Part shown: positions 6,788 through 16,775 of the stretch, piece after piece | Numbering within the stretch: position 1 is the first letter of the stretch | Layout of the letters: the number at the start of each line of letters is the position of its first letter | NCBI GenBank assembly: GCA_023428295.1 | Contig: JAEYYV010000416.1 | Location: 1-44,006 of the forward strand | Origin: Pseudomonadota bacterium | GTDB taxonomy: Bacteria; Myxococcota_A; Polyangia; Haliangiales; Haliangiaceae | Length of the DNA stretch: 44,006 nt | Direction of reading: 5' to 3' | The notes under the pieces: generated by a model | The model's input: only the letters and a program-made list of their open reading frames with translations | What the model was told of the DNA's origin: nothing | Databases searched by the model: none | Translations under genes and position numbers: made by a program

Positions 6788-8536
6788 CTACTTCCGCTTC
6801 CTCCACACGATCGCGCCGTCGACGATCGTGAGCCACGCGTTTGCGGTGAGCAGCGACTTGTCGGCGACCAGCGCCGTGTCGAACACGGTGAGATCGGCGG
6901 GCCGACCGACGGCGATCACGCCGCGCGTGGCCTCGGCACCTTCGGCGTACGCGGCGCCCGTGGTGAACGCGGCGATCGCCTCGTCGAGCGTGAGCTTCTG
7001 CGCGGGATACCAACCACCGTCGGGCGAGCCGTCTGCGTCTTGCCGCGTGACCGCCGCGTAGATGCCGAGGATCGGCGGCACGTCCTCGACGGGGAAGTCG
7101 CTGCCGAACGCGACGGGAATCTTCTTGTCCAGCATGGTGCGCCACGCGTAGGCGCCCGCGATGCGCTGCTTTCCGACGCGCGCCTCGGCCCAGCGCATGT
7201 CGCTCGTCGCGTGCGTGGGTTGCATCGACGCGATGGCGCGCGCCTCGATCATCCTCCCGATGTCCGCGTCGGTGATCACCTGCGTGTGCTCGACGCGAAG
7301 GCGAAGATCGCCCGCGTGCTTCTTGGTGGCCGCGAGATAACCGTCGAGCACCGCACCGATGCCGGCGTCACCGATCGCGTGAACCGCGACCTGCCAGCCG
7401 TTGGCCACCGCCGTGTCGATCGCCGCGGCGAGCTGTCCGGGCTCGGTCACCCACAGGCCCGAGTTCTTCTTGTCGTCGTCGTACGGTCTGTACAGTCGCG
7501 CGCCGCGCGAACCGAGCGCACCGTCGGCGAAGAACTTCACGCCGCGCATCGCGAAGTGCCCCGTGGACGCACCGGGCTTCTTCGCGAGTCGCTCGAGGCC
7601 TCTTGGCGATGCGTCGCCGGCGAGGAACGCGTGCACGCGCAGCGGCAGCTCGTCGCGCTGCGCGAGCGCGGTGTAGACCGCCGCGGTGTCGTCGTCGATG
7701 CCCATCTCGTGCACCGCCGTGATGCCGGCTTGGATCGCGACCTGCGCTGCGAGCTTGATGCGGCGCTCGCGCACCTCCGCGCTCGCGACCGGAGCCTTGG
7801 TGTCGACGAGATCCGTCGCGTTGTCGACGAGGACGCCGGTGGGCTCGCCCGCTTGATCGCGAAGGATCTTTCCGCCCGCGGGGTCTTTGGTCTTCTTGGT
7901 GATGCCGGCCGCCGCGAGCGCGTTGGAGTTCACCCAGATCGCGTGACCGTCCACGCGGCGCAGGACCACGGGTCGATCGCTCACCGCCGCGTCGAGCGTT
8001 GCCTTCGTCGGAAACCGTGCACCGGGCCAGCGCGTCTGATCCCAGCCGCGACCGATCAGCCACTCGTCCGCGGGACGTGTCTTCGCTGCCTCGATGACGA
8101 GTTGGGCCGTGGCCGCTTCGCTCGCCGCGCCGCGCACCGAGACGGACTCGAGATCCACACCGAGGCCATAGAGGTGGCAATGCGCGTCGATGAGCCCCGG
8201 CGTCACCGTCTTGCCCGCGAGCTCGATGCGCTGCGTGCCCGGGCCGACGAGCTTCATCACGTCGTCGGTGGTGCCAACCATCGCGATCTGACCGTTGGCG
8301 ATGGCCACGGCCTGTGCGCGCGGGTTCGCGGGATCCATCGTCCGGATGTCGCCATTCACGAACACGATGTCCGCACCCGGATCCACCGCGCTCGGCGCGG
8401 GTGCAGGTGCGGGCGAGACCGGCGCAGGACCGCTGCTCGGCGGAGGTGCGGACGAGCCGCAACCCCAACCGATACAGGCACTAATCAGTAAGCCCGATCG
8501 CGAGATAGATCTGGAAGTCACCGGCTTCGAGACCAT
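6788..8536 (-). CDS. YtcJ-like amidohydrolase (amidohydrolase family 3), probable lipoprotein
   Basis: A 582-residue metal-dependent hydrolase. The substrate is unknown; YtcJ-like family members act on amides and related C-N bonds. Seen in order: an N-terminal basic segment and short hydrophobic stretch ending in Cys (LLISAC or IGWGC), a Pro/Ala-rich linker, then the catalytic domain. Metal-site candidates are the HCH of GLIDAHCHL, the Lys of VKFFADGALGSRG, the His of VAVHAIGD and RVEHTQ, and the Asp of FGSDFPVE. The ATG at 8536 gives a plausible lipoprotein signal but overlaps the Omp85-like gene by 56 bases; a GTG at 8521 is an alternative. The frame stays open further upstream without family similarity. 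Lipoprotein location would place it in the periplasm. Confidence 0.88.
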   Translation of the reverse strand: MVSKPVTSRSISRSGLLISACIGWGCGSSAPPPSSGPAPVSPAPAPAPSAVDPGADIVFVNGDIRTMDPANPRAQAVAIANGQIAMVGTTDDVMKLVGPGTQRIELAGKTVTPGLIDAHCHLYGLGVDLESVSVRGAASEAATAQLVIEAAKTRPADEWLIGRGWDQTRWPGARFPTKATLDAAVSDRPVVLRRVDGHAIWVNSNALAAAGITKKTKDPAGGKILRDQAGEPTGVLVDNATDLVDTKAPVASAEVRERRIKLAAQVAIQAGITAVHEMGIDDDTAAVYTALAQRDELPLRVHAFLAGDASPRGLERLAKKPGASTGHFAMRGVKFFADGALGSRGARLYRPYDDDKKNSGLWVTEPGQLAAAIDTAVANGWQVAVHAIGDAGIGAVLDGYLAATKKHAGDLRLRVEHTQVITDADIGRMIEARAIASMQPTHATSDMRWAEARVGKQRIAGAYAWRTMLDKKIPVAFGSDFPVEDVPPILGIYAAVTRQDADGSPDGGWYPAQKLTLDEAIAAFTTGAAYAEGAEATRGVIAVGRPADLTVFDTALVADKSLLTANAWLTIVDGAIVWRKRK

Positions 8537-9854
8537 ACCCAAAATCGACGCCGAGGAGTGGCAACACGATCTGTTGTAGGTAGAAGCGCGTTCCCGCCCC
8601 GACCGAGTTCTTGAAGCCCGCCCAATTCGCGTGCTGGTCGCGCCGCGCATCCGGCAGGTAGTTGCGGTTGGGATTGCTCGTGGTGAGGAACGTCGTGTAG
8701 CCGCTGTCGAAGAACATGAGGCCGCGCGCGGAGAAACCCGCGAACCCGAACAGCGGGAACGAGTACTCGACGTTCGCCTGCGCGCGCACGTCACCGCGCA
8801 GCTGGTCGTTCAAGTAGCCGCGCATCGAGGTTCCGCCGAGCGTGAGCTCCTGCTGGAACGGGAGGTGATGGCCGTAGTTGCCCGACGCGCGAACGATGAA
8901 GTTGTGACGATCGAGCACGCGCCAGCCGCGGAAGAACGACGCGCTGATCGAGTAGTAGTTGAAGTCGGATCCGAGCGCCTCGAGCGAGTGCTCGAACCAC
9001 GCCGAGAACCTCCTGCCCGTCGACACGCCGAGATAGCTCGCGCGGCGATCGTACGTCAGCGAGATCTCGTTGGACACGTCGAGACCGTCCGCGCCGGGCG
9101 CCTCGAGCATGTCGAACGGCGTGCCGACATCGGCCATCGCGTTCGCCGGATCCTTGCCGAGATACTTCAGCGCGGGATCGTCGCTGAACAAGCTGTCGCC
9201 GGGGAAGCTCACCTTCGCCGCACGCAGGCGGGTGTCGATGCGCCATCCGCGGATCGGCTCCACGCCGATGCGAACACCGCCGTTCAGATAGTTCATGCGC
9301 GACTCGCGCACGGGGAGCGGGCTCTCGCGCCACTTCCGCGGCGTCGCATACTCGATGATGCGCGACTGCTTCAGATACGTGTCGAACTGGGCGTAGAAGC
9401 GCGACCCCGCGATCGATGGAATGACCCACGCGCCGAGGAAGAACGTGTCACCGCTCGCGACCTGACCGTAGACGAGCAGCTTCTGGTTCTGACCGAACAG
9501 GTTGTTCTCGCCGAAGCCGACGCCGACACCCTTGTTGGTGGGCTGGTTGTAGAACGCCGGAGCGATGACCCACGAGTGCTTGTCGTGGACGGTGATCGTG
9601 ATGCGGACGCCGCCCTCGACCTGGGACGAAAACACCTCGGCATCGCGGAACAAACCGCTCTGCAGAAGGCGGTTCTTGACGAGCTCGTTCATGTCGCCCG
9701 ACCAGTCGTCTCCGACCCCGATCTGGGCGATCACCGCGACGGTATCGTCATCCGTCTTCGTGTTTTCTTCGACGAGGATTTCCCGGATCGTGTCTGCCTG
9801 CGCAACACCACCAACGCCGAGCAGCAACGCGAGACAAAACGGCGCGAACCTCAC
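8481..9854 (-). CDS. Omp85/BamA-like outer membrane protein with one POTRA-like domain
   Basis: A 457-residue outer membrane beta-barrel of the Omp85 superfamily (BamA, TamA and short relatives). The GTG at 9854 is chosen because it opens a clean signal peptide (MRFAPFCLALLLGVGGVAQA). An ATG at 9890 would extend it but collides with the divergent gene. Residues about 22-95 look like a single POTRA domain (NRLLQSGLFRDAEVF). The rest alternates in beta-barrel fashion and contains GGTSMRGYLNDQ, equivalent to the conserved (V/M)RG(F/Y) loop motif that packs inside the barrel. The last strand ends LAIGLTD instead of the usual aromatic residue. One POTRA suggests an export or lipid role unlike BamA with five; the substrate is unknown. 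Confidence 0.88.
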   Translation of the reverse strand: MRFAPFCLALLLGVGGVAQADTIREILVEENTKTDDDTVAVIAQIGVGDDWSGDMNELVKNRLLQSGLFRDAEVFSSQVEGGVRITITVHDKHSWVIAPAFYNQPTNKGVGVGFGENNLFGQNQKLLVYGQVASGDTFFLGAWVIPSIAGSRFYAQFDTYLKQSRIIEYATPRKWRESPLPVRESRMNYLNGGVRIGVEPIRGWRIDTRLRAAKVSFPGDSLFSDDPALKYLGKDPANAMADVGTPFDMLEAPGADGLDVSNEISLTYDRRASYLGVSTGRRFSAWFEHSLEALGSDFNYYSISASFFRGWRVLDRHNFIVRASGNYGHHLPFQQELTLGGTSMRGYLNDQLRGDVRAQANVEYSFPLFGFAGFSARGLMFFDSGYTTFLTTSNPNRNYLPDARRDQHANWAGFKNSVGAGTRFYLQQIVLPLLGVDFGYGLEAGDFQIYLAIGLTD

Positions 9855-9888
9855 GCCCAGCAGTATCGCACGTGTTAACAACGACCGC

Positions 9889-10377
9889 ATGAATCCCGCC
9901 GAGGTCGCGACCGCCCTCTTGATCGAGCGCACACTCCAGAACAGCCCTGCGTACCGCAAGGTCGATGACTCGCTCTACGTCATCAAGCAGGGGTCGGCCT
10001 ACGTGATGATCAATGTGGTGGCGTGGGGGGACAACCGCGCGATGGTCCGCTGCACGTCGCAGCTCGTGAAGGGCGTGGACGTGGATGGCTCGCTCGCGAT
10101 GCAGCTCCTCGAGCTGAACGGTCACCTCCGCTTCGGGGCCTTCGCGATCGACCCCGCGGAGCACACCGTGCTGTTTACGCACACCATCCTCGGCGGCACC
10201 ACGCTCGATCCCGAGGAGCTCACGGCCACGCTGCGCGATGTCGCGCTGATCGCCGACGAGTACGACGACAAGCTGATGAAGAAGTACGGCGGACAGCGCA
10301 TGGTCGATCTCCTCGAGGAAGCTGCGATGGAGCGACTCATGGACAAGGATCCGAGCCGCTTCCACTTCGACGACTGA
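9889..10377 (+). CDS. YbjN-domain protein
   Basis: A 162-residue soluble protein of the YbjN family, whose fold resembles type III secretion chaperones. Supporting segments are YRKVDDSLYVIKQGSAYVM, the central LAMQLLELNGHLRFGAFAID and LFTHTILGGTTLDPEEL, followed by a helical C-terminus. There is no signal peptide or membrane helix. The ATG at 9889 is used; the frame stays open upstream but only antisense to the Omp85-like gene. Only 34 bases separate it from the preferred start of that divergent gene, so the two promoters must overlap. The next gene follows 22 bases downstream. Molecular role unknown; family assignment moderate to good. Confidence 0.8.
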   Translation: MNPAEVATALLIERTLQNSPAYRKVDDSLYVIKQGSAYVMINVVAWGDNRAMVRCTSQLVKGVDVDGSLAMQLLELNGHLRFGAFAIDPAEHTVLFTHTILGGTTLDPEELTATLRDVALIADEYDDKLMKKYGGQRMVDLLEEAAMERLMDKDPSRFHFDD

Positions 10378-10386
10378 CCTGTTCGC

Positions 10387-10392
10387 AAGGAG
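10387..10392 (+). promoter_or_regulatory. Strong Shine-Dalgarno (AAGGAG) of the PLP enzyme gene
   Basis: AAGGAG lies 7 bases before the ATG at 10400 and fixes that start. It is among the few near-consensus ribosome binding sites in the window. Confidence 0.8.
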
Positions 10393-10399
10393 TAGTTTC

Positions 10400-11572
10400 A
10401 TGGCGTCCCACGACGATCCGACCTTGGGCTTCGGTACCCGCGCGATCCACGCAGGCCAGAAGCCGGACCCCGTGACCGGCGCCGTGATGACGCCGGTCTA
10501 CTACACGTCCACCTACGCGCAGACCGGCCCCGGCGAGCACAAGGGCTTCGAGTACTCGCGCACGCACAACCTGACGCGGTTCGCGCTCGAAGCGAACCTC
10601 GCGTCGCTCGAGAACGGCGCGGGCGGCCTGTGCTTCGCGTCGGGTCTCGCGGCCACGTCGACGCTGCTGTCGCTGTTCGACACGGGCACGCACGTCATCG
10701 CGTGCGACGACCTGTACGGCGGCACGTTCCGCCAGTTCGACAAGGTCTGGCGCCGCCTCGGCTTCGAGTTCACCTATGTCGATCCGCTCGCGGGCGCAGC
10801 GGCGGTCGAGGCGGCGATTCGCCCGACGACCAAGCTCGTGTGGATCGAGACGCCCACGAACCCGATGCTCAAGCTCGTCGACATCGCGGCCGTCGCGGCC
10901 GTCACCAAGGCGAAGGGCATCCTGCTCGCCGTCGACAACACGTTCATGACGCCGTACTTCCAGCGCCCGCTGGATCTCGGCGCGGACATCGTCGCGCACT
11001 CGATGACGAAGTACCTGAACGGTCACTCCGACGTCGTCGGCGGCGCGCTGATCGCGAAGGACAAGGCGATGCTCGAGAAGCTCGCGTTCCTGCAGAACGC
11101 GATCGGTGCGGTCATCTCGCCGATGGACAGCTTCATGGTGATGCGCGGCACCAAGACGCTGCACGTCCGCATGGATCGTCACCAGCAGTCGGCCATGGCG
11201 ATCGCCGAGTGGCTCACCAAGCACCCGCAGGTCGAGAAGGTGATCTATCCCGGCCTCGAGTCGCATCCGCAGCACGCGCTCGCGCGCACGCAAGCGTCGG
11301 GCTTCGGCGGCATGATCAGCTTCGTGCTGAAGGGCGGCCTCGAAGAGTCGCGCCGGTTCCTGCAGGCTTGCCAGATCTTCACGGTCGCCGAGTCACTCGG
11401 TGGCGTGGAGTCGTTGATCGAGCATCCGGCGATCATGACGCACGCGAGCGTCCCGCCGGAGAATCGCAAGAAGCTCGGCATCGACGACGGCTTCATCCGT
11501 ATCTCCGTCGGCATCGAGGATCTCTCGGACTTGCAGGCCGACCTCGAGCGCTCGTTCGCTGCCGCGAAGTAG
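10400..11572 (+). CDS. Cystathionine gamma-synthase / gamma-lyase (Cys/Met PLP family)
   Basis: A 390-residue PLP enzyme of sulfur amino-acid metabolism that either joins cysteine to an activated homoserine (MetB) or cleaves cystathionine. Full length for the family. The PLP lysine is about K204 in HSMTKYLNGHSDVVGG. Other family segments are EYSRTHNLTR, the CFASGLAATST cofactor loop, WIETPTNPML, and ESLGGVESLIEHPAIMTHAS, where the Glu favours cystathionine-type enzymes over methionine gamma-lyase. The strong ribosome site and ATG at 10400 fix the start. Synthase and lyase cannot be separated by eye. The kinase gene follows after 42 bases on the same strand, with no functional link evident. 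Confidence 0.93.
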   Translation: MASHDDPTLGFGTRAIHAGQKPDPVTGAVMTPVYYTSTYAQTGPGEHKGFEYSRTHNLTRFALEANLASLENGAGGLCFASGLAATSTLLSLFDTGTHVIACDDLYGGTFRQFDKVWRRLGFEFTYVDPLAGAAAVEAAIRPTTKLVWIETPTNPMLKLVDIAAVAAVTKAKGILLAVDNTFMTPYFQRPLDLGADIVAHSMTKYLNGHSDVVGGALIAKDKAMLEKLAFLQNAIGAVISPMDSFMVMRGTKTLHVRMDRHQQSAMAIAEWLTKHPQVEKVIYPGLESHPQHALARTQASGFGGMISFVLKGGLEESRRFLQACQIFTVAESLGGVESLIEHPAIMTHASVPPENRKKLGIDDGFIRISVGIEDLSDLQADLERSFAAAK

Positions 11573-11614
11573 TTGCCGCAACGTGGCCGAACAGGCTGCT
11601 AGAATCGTCAGACG

Positions 11615-13579
<1,965 letters not shown>

Positions 13580-14101
13580 CTACTGTTGTACGAACGCGCC
13601 GCCGGCCCAGTGCCAGCGCGCCGGCGGATCGGTCGACGAGAGCGTGGCGCCTTGTACGTCGATCGGCGCCTGGGCCGTGACCACACCGATGCGAAGCGGC
13701 AGCCCCTGCCGCAGCGTGTACGCGAACGCGCCGAACACGTGCTGCGCTTCGCCGGGATGCATCGAGCGCATCTCGAACGGGATGATCGCTTCGTCGTGAC
13801 CGTCGCCATCGAGATCCACGAAGTGCGCAGGCGCGAGGACGAGCGAGCCGCCCGTGCCCGTCGCGTCCGGCGCTTGACTCGCGCGCACCTCGCCCGCTTC
13901 CTCGACGATCGTGAACTCGGCACGTCCATTCTTGGCGGTGACAACGCCGAGCGATGCGAGCTCGTAGGGCTGGTTGTGCCAATCGATCGTCGTGACGTCG
14001 GGCACGACGATCGCCGAGCCCGGCGCCGGAGCGGGCCTGACACGAGGTGGTGCATCGCGATCGCACGCGGCGATCAGCACGAGCACCGCGATGCGACTCA
14101 T
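13580..14101 (-). CDS. Small lipoprotein, cotranscribed with the second sigma factor
   Basis: A 173-residue protein starting at ATG 14101, overlapping the sigma factor stop by 4 bases (ATGA). The signal MSRIAVLVLIAAC ends in a lipobox, so the mature protein should be lipid-anchored at Cys13. The body is beta-rich, with a calcium-loop-like FVDLDGDGHDEAIIPFEM reminiscent of FG-GAP/VCBS or EF-hand-like loops, and no enzyme motif. The tight link to the sigma gene suggests an envelope sensor or a negative regulator of it, but no anti-sigma domain is visible. The frame stays open upstream inside the sigma gene without support. Its stop abuts the kinase gene. Confidence 0.8.
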   Translation of the reverse strand: MSRIAVLVLIAACDRDAPPRVRPAPAPGSAIVVPDVTTIDWHNQPYELASLGVVTAKNGRAEFTIVEEAGEVRASQAPDATGTGGSLVLAPAHFVDLDGDGHDEAIIPFEMRSMHPGEAQHVFGAFAYTLRQGLPLRIGVVTAQAPIDVQGATLSSTDPPARWHWAGGAFVQQ

Positions 14102-14889
14102 CGCGCGAGGTGCTCGACGAGCTGCGCGCCGAGGTTCTCGGGCGCTTCCGGATCTGGCAGGTTGCCGTAGATCGCACCGATGTCGCGCATCGGGACGTCG
14201 TCGTTGCCCGGCCCCGTTCCGTACCGCAGATACGGATCCTTGCGCAGCGAGACCTCGCCGCCGCTCTGGCCGATCGAGCGAATGAAGCCCTTGTGCAGCG
14301 CCGTTCCGACGCGCGCGGGGCAGCGGCACGGGTTCATCGGGTTCACGTGCTCGCACCGCGGCGCGAGGTAGTCGCCCACCTTCTTGCGCGCGCGAGACAG
14401 CCGCACCTTGTACGCGCTCTCCGTGATGCCGAGGCTCTTGGCCGCCGCGTCGTCGGTGAGCTTGAGGATGTGACACACCACGAACGCAGCGCGCTCGCCA
14501 GGCGGCAGGCAGTTGATGACCGATGTCATGCAGCCTTGCTTGAGCTCCCACAGCAAGAAGTCGCGCTGCGGATCGCTGAGCGAGCGAACCACGTCGGTGC
14601 GCGTGGCCTCGTTGCGAAGCGTGTCGTCGAGGATGTCGAAGTTCACCTCGGGCTGGCGAGGCAGGCGCTCCTCGAGGATCTGGTTCGCGATCCCGAGCAG
14701 CCAGATCTCCGCTTCCTTGGTAGCGGTCGGCTTCGTCGCGATCTTCGCCACCGCGGCAGCGAAGATGTCCGCGAGGTATCGCTTCGCGCGATCGTGATCC
14801 AGCGTGAGCCGAAACACGAAGTTGTAAAGCCGCCGCCAATGGGGCTCCACCAGCGCGGTGAGCTGGTCCCTATCGAGCGTGCTGCCCAT
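14098..14889 (-). CDS. ECF-like sigma factor with a Cys-rich C-terminal extension
   Basis: A 263-residue sigma-70 family protein. The ATG at 14889 is chosen because region 2 begins soon after it (LVEPHWRRLYNFVFRLTLDHDRA); an upstream Met adds only basic low-complexity sequence. Region 2 covers about 10-80. Region 4 covers about 140-195 (LPPGERAAFVVCHILKLT, then ITESAYKVRLSRARKKV). It continues with RCEHVNPMNPCRC and a further 60 residues absent from minimal ECF factors. The Cys/His spacing could bind metal or sense redox. Gene coupling to the downstream lipoprotein is by a 4-base overlap. Divergent to the Ig-like lipoprotein gene, with 71 bases between them. Confidence 0.87.
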   Translation of the reverse strand: MGSTLDRDQLTALVEPHWRRLYNFVFRLTLDHDRAKRYLADIFAAAVAKIATKPTATKEAEIWLLGIANQILEERLPRQPEVNFDILDDTLRNEATRTDVVRSLSDPQRDFLLWELKQGCMTSVINCLPPGERAAFVVCHILKLTDDAAAKSLGITESAYKVRLSRARKKVGDYLAPRCEHVNPMNPCRCPARVGTALHKGFIRSIGQSGGEVSLRKDPYLRYGTGPGNDDVPMRDIGAIYGNLPDPEAPENLGAQLVEHLAR

Positions 14890-14960
14890 CACCGCCGATG
14901 GTACACCACCGAGGCTGTTGCTGACACTCGGGCGCGGACCGGTGCTACCGTGCGTCCATC

Positions 14961-16775
14961 GTGCGGCTTGGGAGGATCGCGTATCTCGCGCTCGTCGTGA
15001 TCGCGCTCGTGGCTTGCTACGACGTTCCACAACCCGAGTGCGGCTTCACGTGCGGCCCGCCCGCGGTCGCTGGCGGCGAGGGCACCTGCCCCGATGGTTA
15101 CGTTTGCTTCACGAACGTGGACAACCGATGTCATCGCGTCTCTCCGCCATTCACCGAGCCGTGTCCCGGTGATGCCAGCGTTCCGGTGGATCTCAAGCCG
15201 CCGCTGCTGATGCTTCGCTCGCCCGCGCCCGACGACACCAATGTCCCGCTCGGAACCGTGGGCACGATCCGGGTCGCCTTCGACGAGCCGGTGGTCAACT
15301 TCGAGTTCCCCAACGTCGTCGTCGAAGAGGCCGGTGTGATCGTCAACGTGCAGCCCTCACCAGAGGGCGACAACGGCGACAACCTCTTCCACTACAGGCT
15401 CGAGATCGTGAACCCGAGCTTCCGCCCGTTCCTCTCGGACACGCTGTACACGGTGCGGCTCACCGACGGCATCACCGACTTCGCGGGGAACAAGCTCGTT
15501 CCGACCGAGTGGTCGTTCCGGACCGAGGTCGACGTCACGCCACCCACGGCGAGCGTGCAGAGCCCGGCGACGCTCACGAACGTGAACGTGCAGACGATCA
15601 TCCAGGTCGGCTTCTCGGAGGCCGTGGTGGGCGTGAACACTGCGACCTTCACGCTCACCGGACCCGCGGGCCTCGTCAACGCGAACCTGACGACCAACGG
15701 GTCGCCGACGACGTTCGTGTCGCTCGATCCGTTCACACCGCTCGAACCCGCTACCGAGTACACGATCGAGCTCAGCTCCTCGATCACCGACCTGGCGGGC
15801 AACCCGCTCTCGTTCACGCCGGTGACGTTCACGACCGTATCGGACACGGCAGCCCCCATCGTGACCAGCACGAGCCCGTCGGTCGGCGCGACCAACGTCT
15901 CGGTCACCGCCAACGTCACCGTCGTGTTCAGCGAGACCGTGACAGGCGTGAACAACACGTCGTTCACGCTCACGGGCCCGTCGGGCCTCGTCTCCGCCGT
16001 TGTCGGAAGCCCCGGAGCGAGCGCGAGTCTCAACCCGATCCATCAGCTCGTTCCCAACACCACGTACACGTTCGCTGTCACGTCGGCGGTCAGGGATCTC
16101 GCGAACAACGCGCTCGTTCCCTTCAGCGCAATGTTCACCACCGGCCCCGATCTGTTCGCGCCGAACATCATCGGACGCTCGCCGCTGAACGGCTCGGTCG
16201 ACCAGCCGGTCAACACCTCGGTCCTCGTCGACTTCGACGAGCACGTCACGAACGCGACCGAGTCGACGATCAAGCTCGTCGGTGGCGTCGAGGTTCCCGC
16301 CGTCGTCAGCTACGTCGGTGCACCGATGTACCGCGCGACGCTCACGCCCGTGGTGCAGCTCGTCCCCAACGCGACCTACATGGTCACGATCCAGCCGGAG
16401 CTGCAGGATGCGAGCGGCAACATGTACGGCACGCCCCCGGTGGGCACGTGGCTGTTTAGCACCGGCGCCGACACCATCGTTCCGCGCGTCCTCTCGACGA
16501 CGCCCGCTGACAACGCGACCGGCGTCGACGCGAGCGAGTCGATCAGCGTCGAGCTCGACGAGCCGGTCACTGGCGTCGACGACACGAGCTTCGTGGTGAT
16601 GAACGCGGGCAGCGGAACGCTCGCCTCCTCGAACGGCGGTCGCACGTGGACGTTCACGCCCGACGCGCCCATGCCCGCCAACACGACCGTGACGGTGATG
16701 CTGACCATGGCGATCGAGGACGCGTCCGGTAACGCTCTCGTGCCGTTCGCGTTCGACTTCGTGACCGCGCCGTAA
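14961..16775 (+). CDS. Lipoprotein with tandem Big_5 (SbsA-type) Ig-like domains
   Basis: A 604-residue envelope protein with a GTG start. The signal MRLGRIAYLALVVIALVAC ends in a clear lipobox. Residues 20-75 form a Cys-rich head (CGFTCGPP, GTCPDGYVCF, NRCH) typical of myxobacterial lipoproteins. About residue 80 to the end are five repeated Ig-like units, each with a P(x)-N-x3-V start, an (I/V)xVxF(D/S)E(P/A/T)V core and a final AG/SGN segment (for example LAGNPLSF, ASGNALVPF). Big_5 domains are structural modules of surface proteins, so a role in adhesion or scaffold is likely. No catalytic domain is seen. The stop directly abuts the converging deaminase gene. Confidence 0.9.
   Translation: MRLGRIAYLALVVIALVACYDVPQPECGFTCGPPAVAGGEGTCPDGYVCFTNVDNRCHRVSPPFTEPCPGDASVPVDLKPPLLMLRSPAPDDTNVPLGTVGTIRVAFDEPVVNFEFPNVVVEEAGVIVNVQPSPEGDNGDNLFHYRLEIVNPSFRPFLSDTLYTVRLTDGITDFAGNKLVPTEWSFRTEVDVTPPTASVQSPATLTNVNVQTIIQVGFSEAVVGVNTATFTLTGPAGLVNANLTTNGSPTTFVSLDPFTPLEPATEYTIELSSSITDLAGNPLSFTPVTFTTVSDTAAPIVTSTSPSVGATNVSVTANVTVVFSETVTGVNNTSFTLTGPSGLVSAVVGSPGASASLNPIHQLVPNTTYTFAVTSAVRDLANNALVPFSAMFTTGPDLFAPNIIGRSPLNGSVDQPVNTSVLVDFDEHVTNATESTIKLVGGVEVPAVVSYVGAPMYRATLTPVVQLVPNATYMVTIQPELQDASGNMYGTPPVGTWLFSTGADTIVPRVLSTTPADNATGVDASESISVELDEPVTGVDDTSFVVMNAGSGTLASSNGGRTWTFTPDAPMPANTTVTVMLTMAIEDASGNALVPFAFDFVTAP

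Noticed and set aside
6786..7145. 120-residue N-terminal extension of the coiled-coil protein
   Set aside because: It is antisense-free but lies wholly in another frame of the amidohydrolase gene; the zinc ribbon starts right at the ATG at 6785.
8537..8794. 86-residue upstream extension of the amidohydrolase
   Set aside because: Ser/Arg-rich, no signal peptide, and inside the Omp85-like coding sequence.
10378..10399. SAM riboswitch before the Cys/Met PLP enzyme
   Set aside because: Only 22 bases separate it from the previous gene; no room for a riboswitch.
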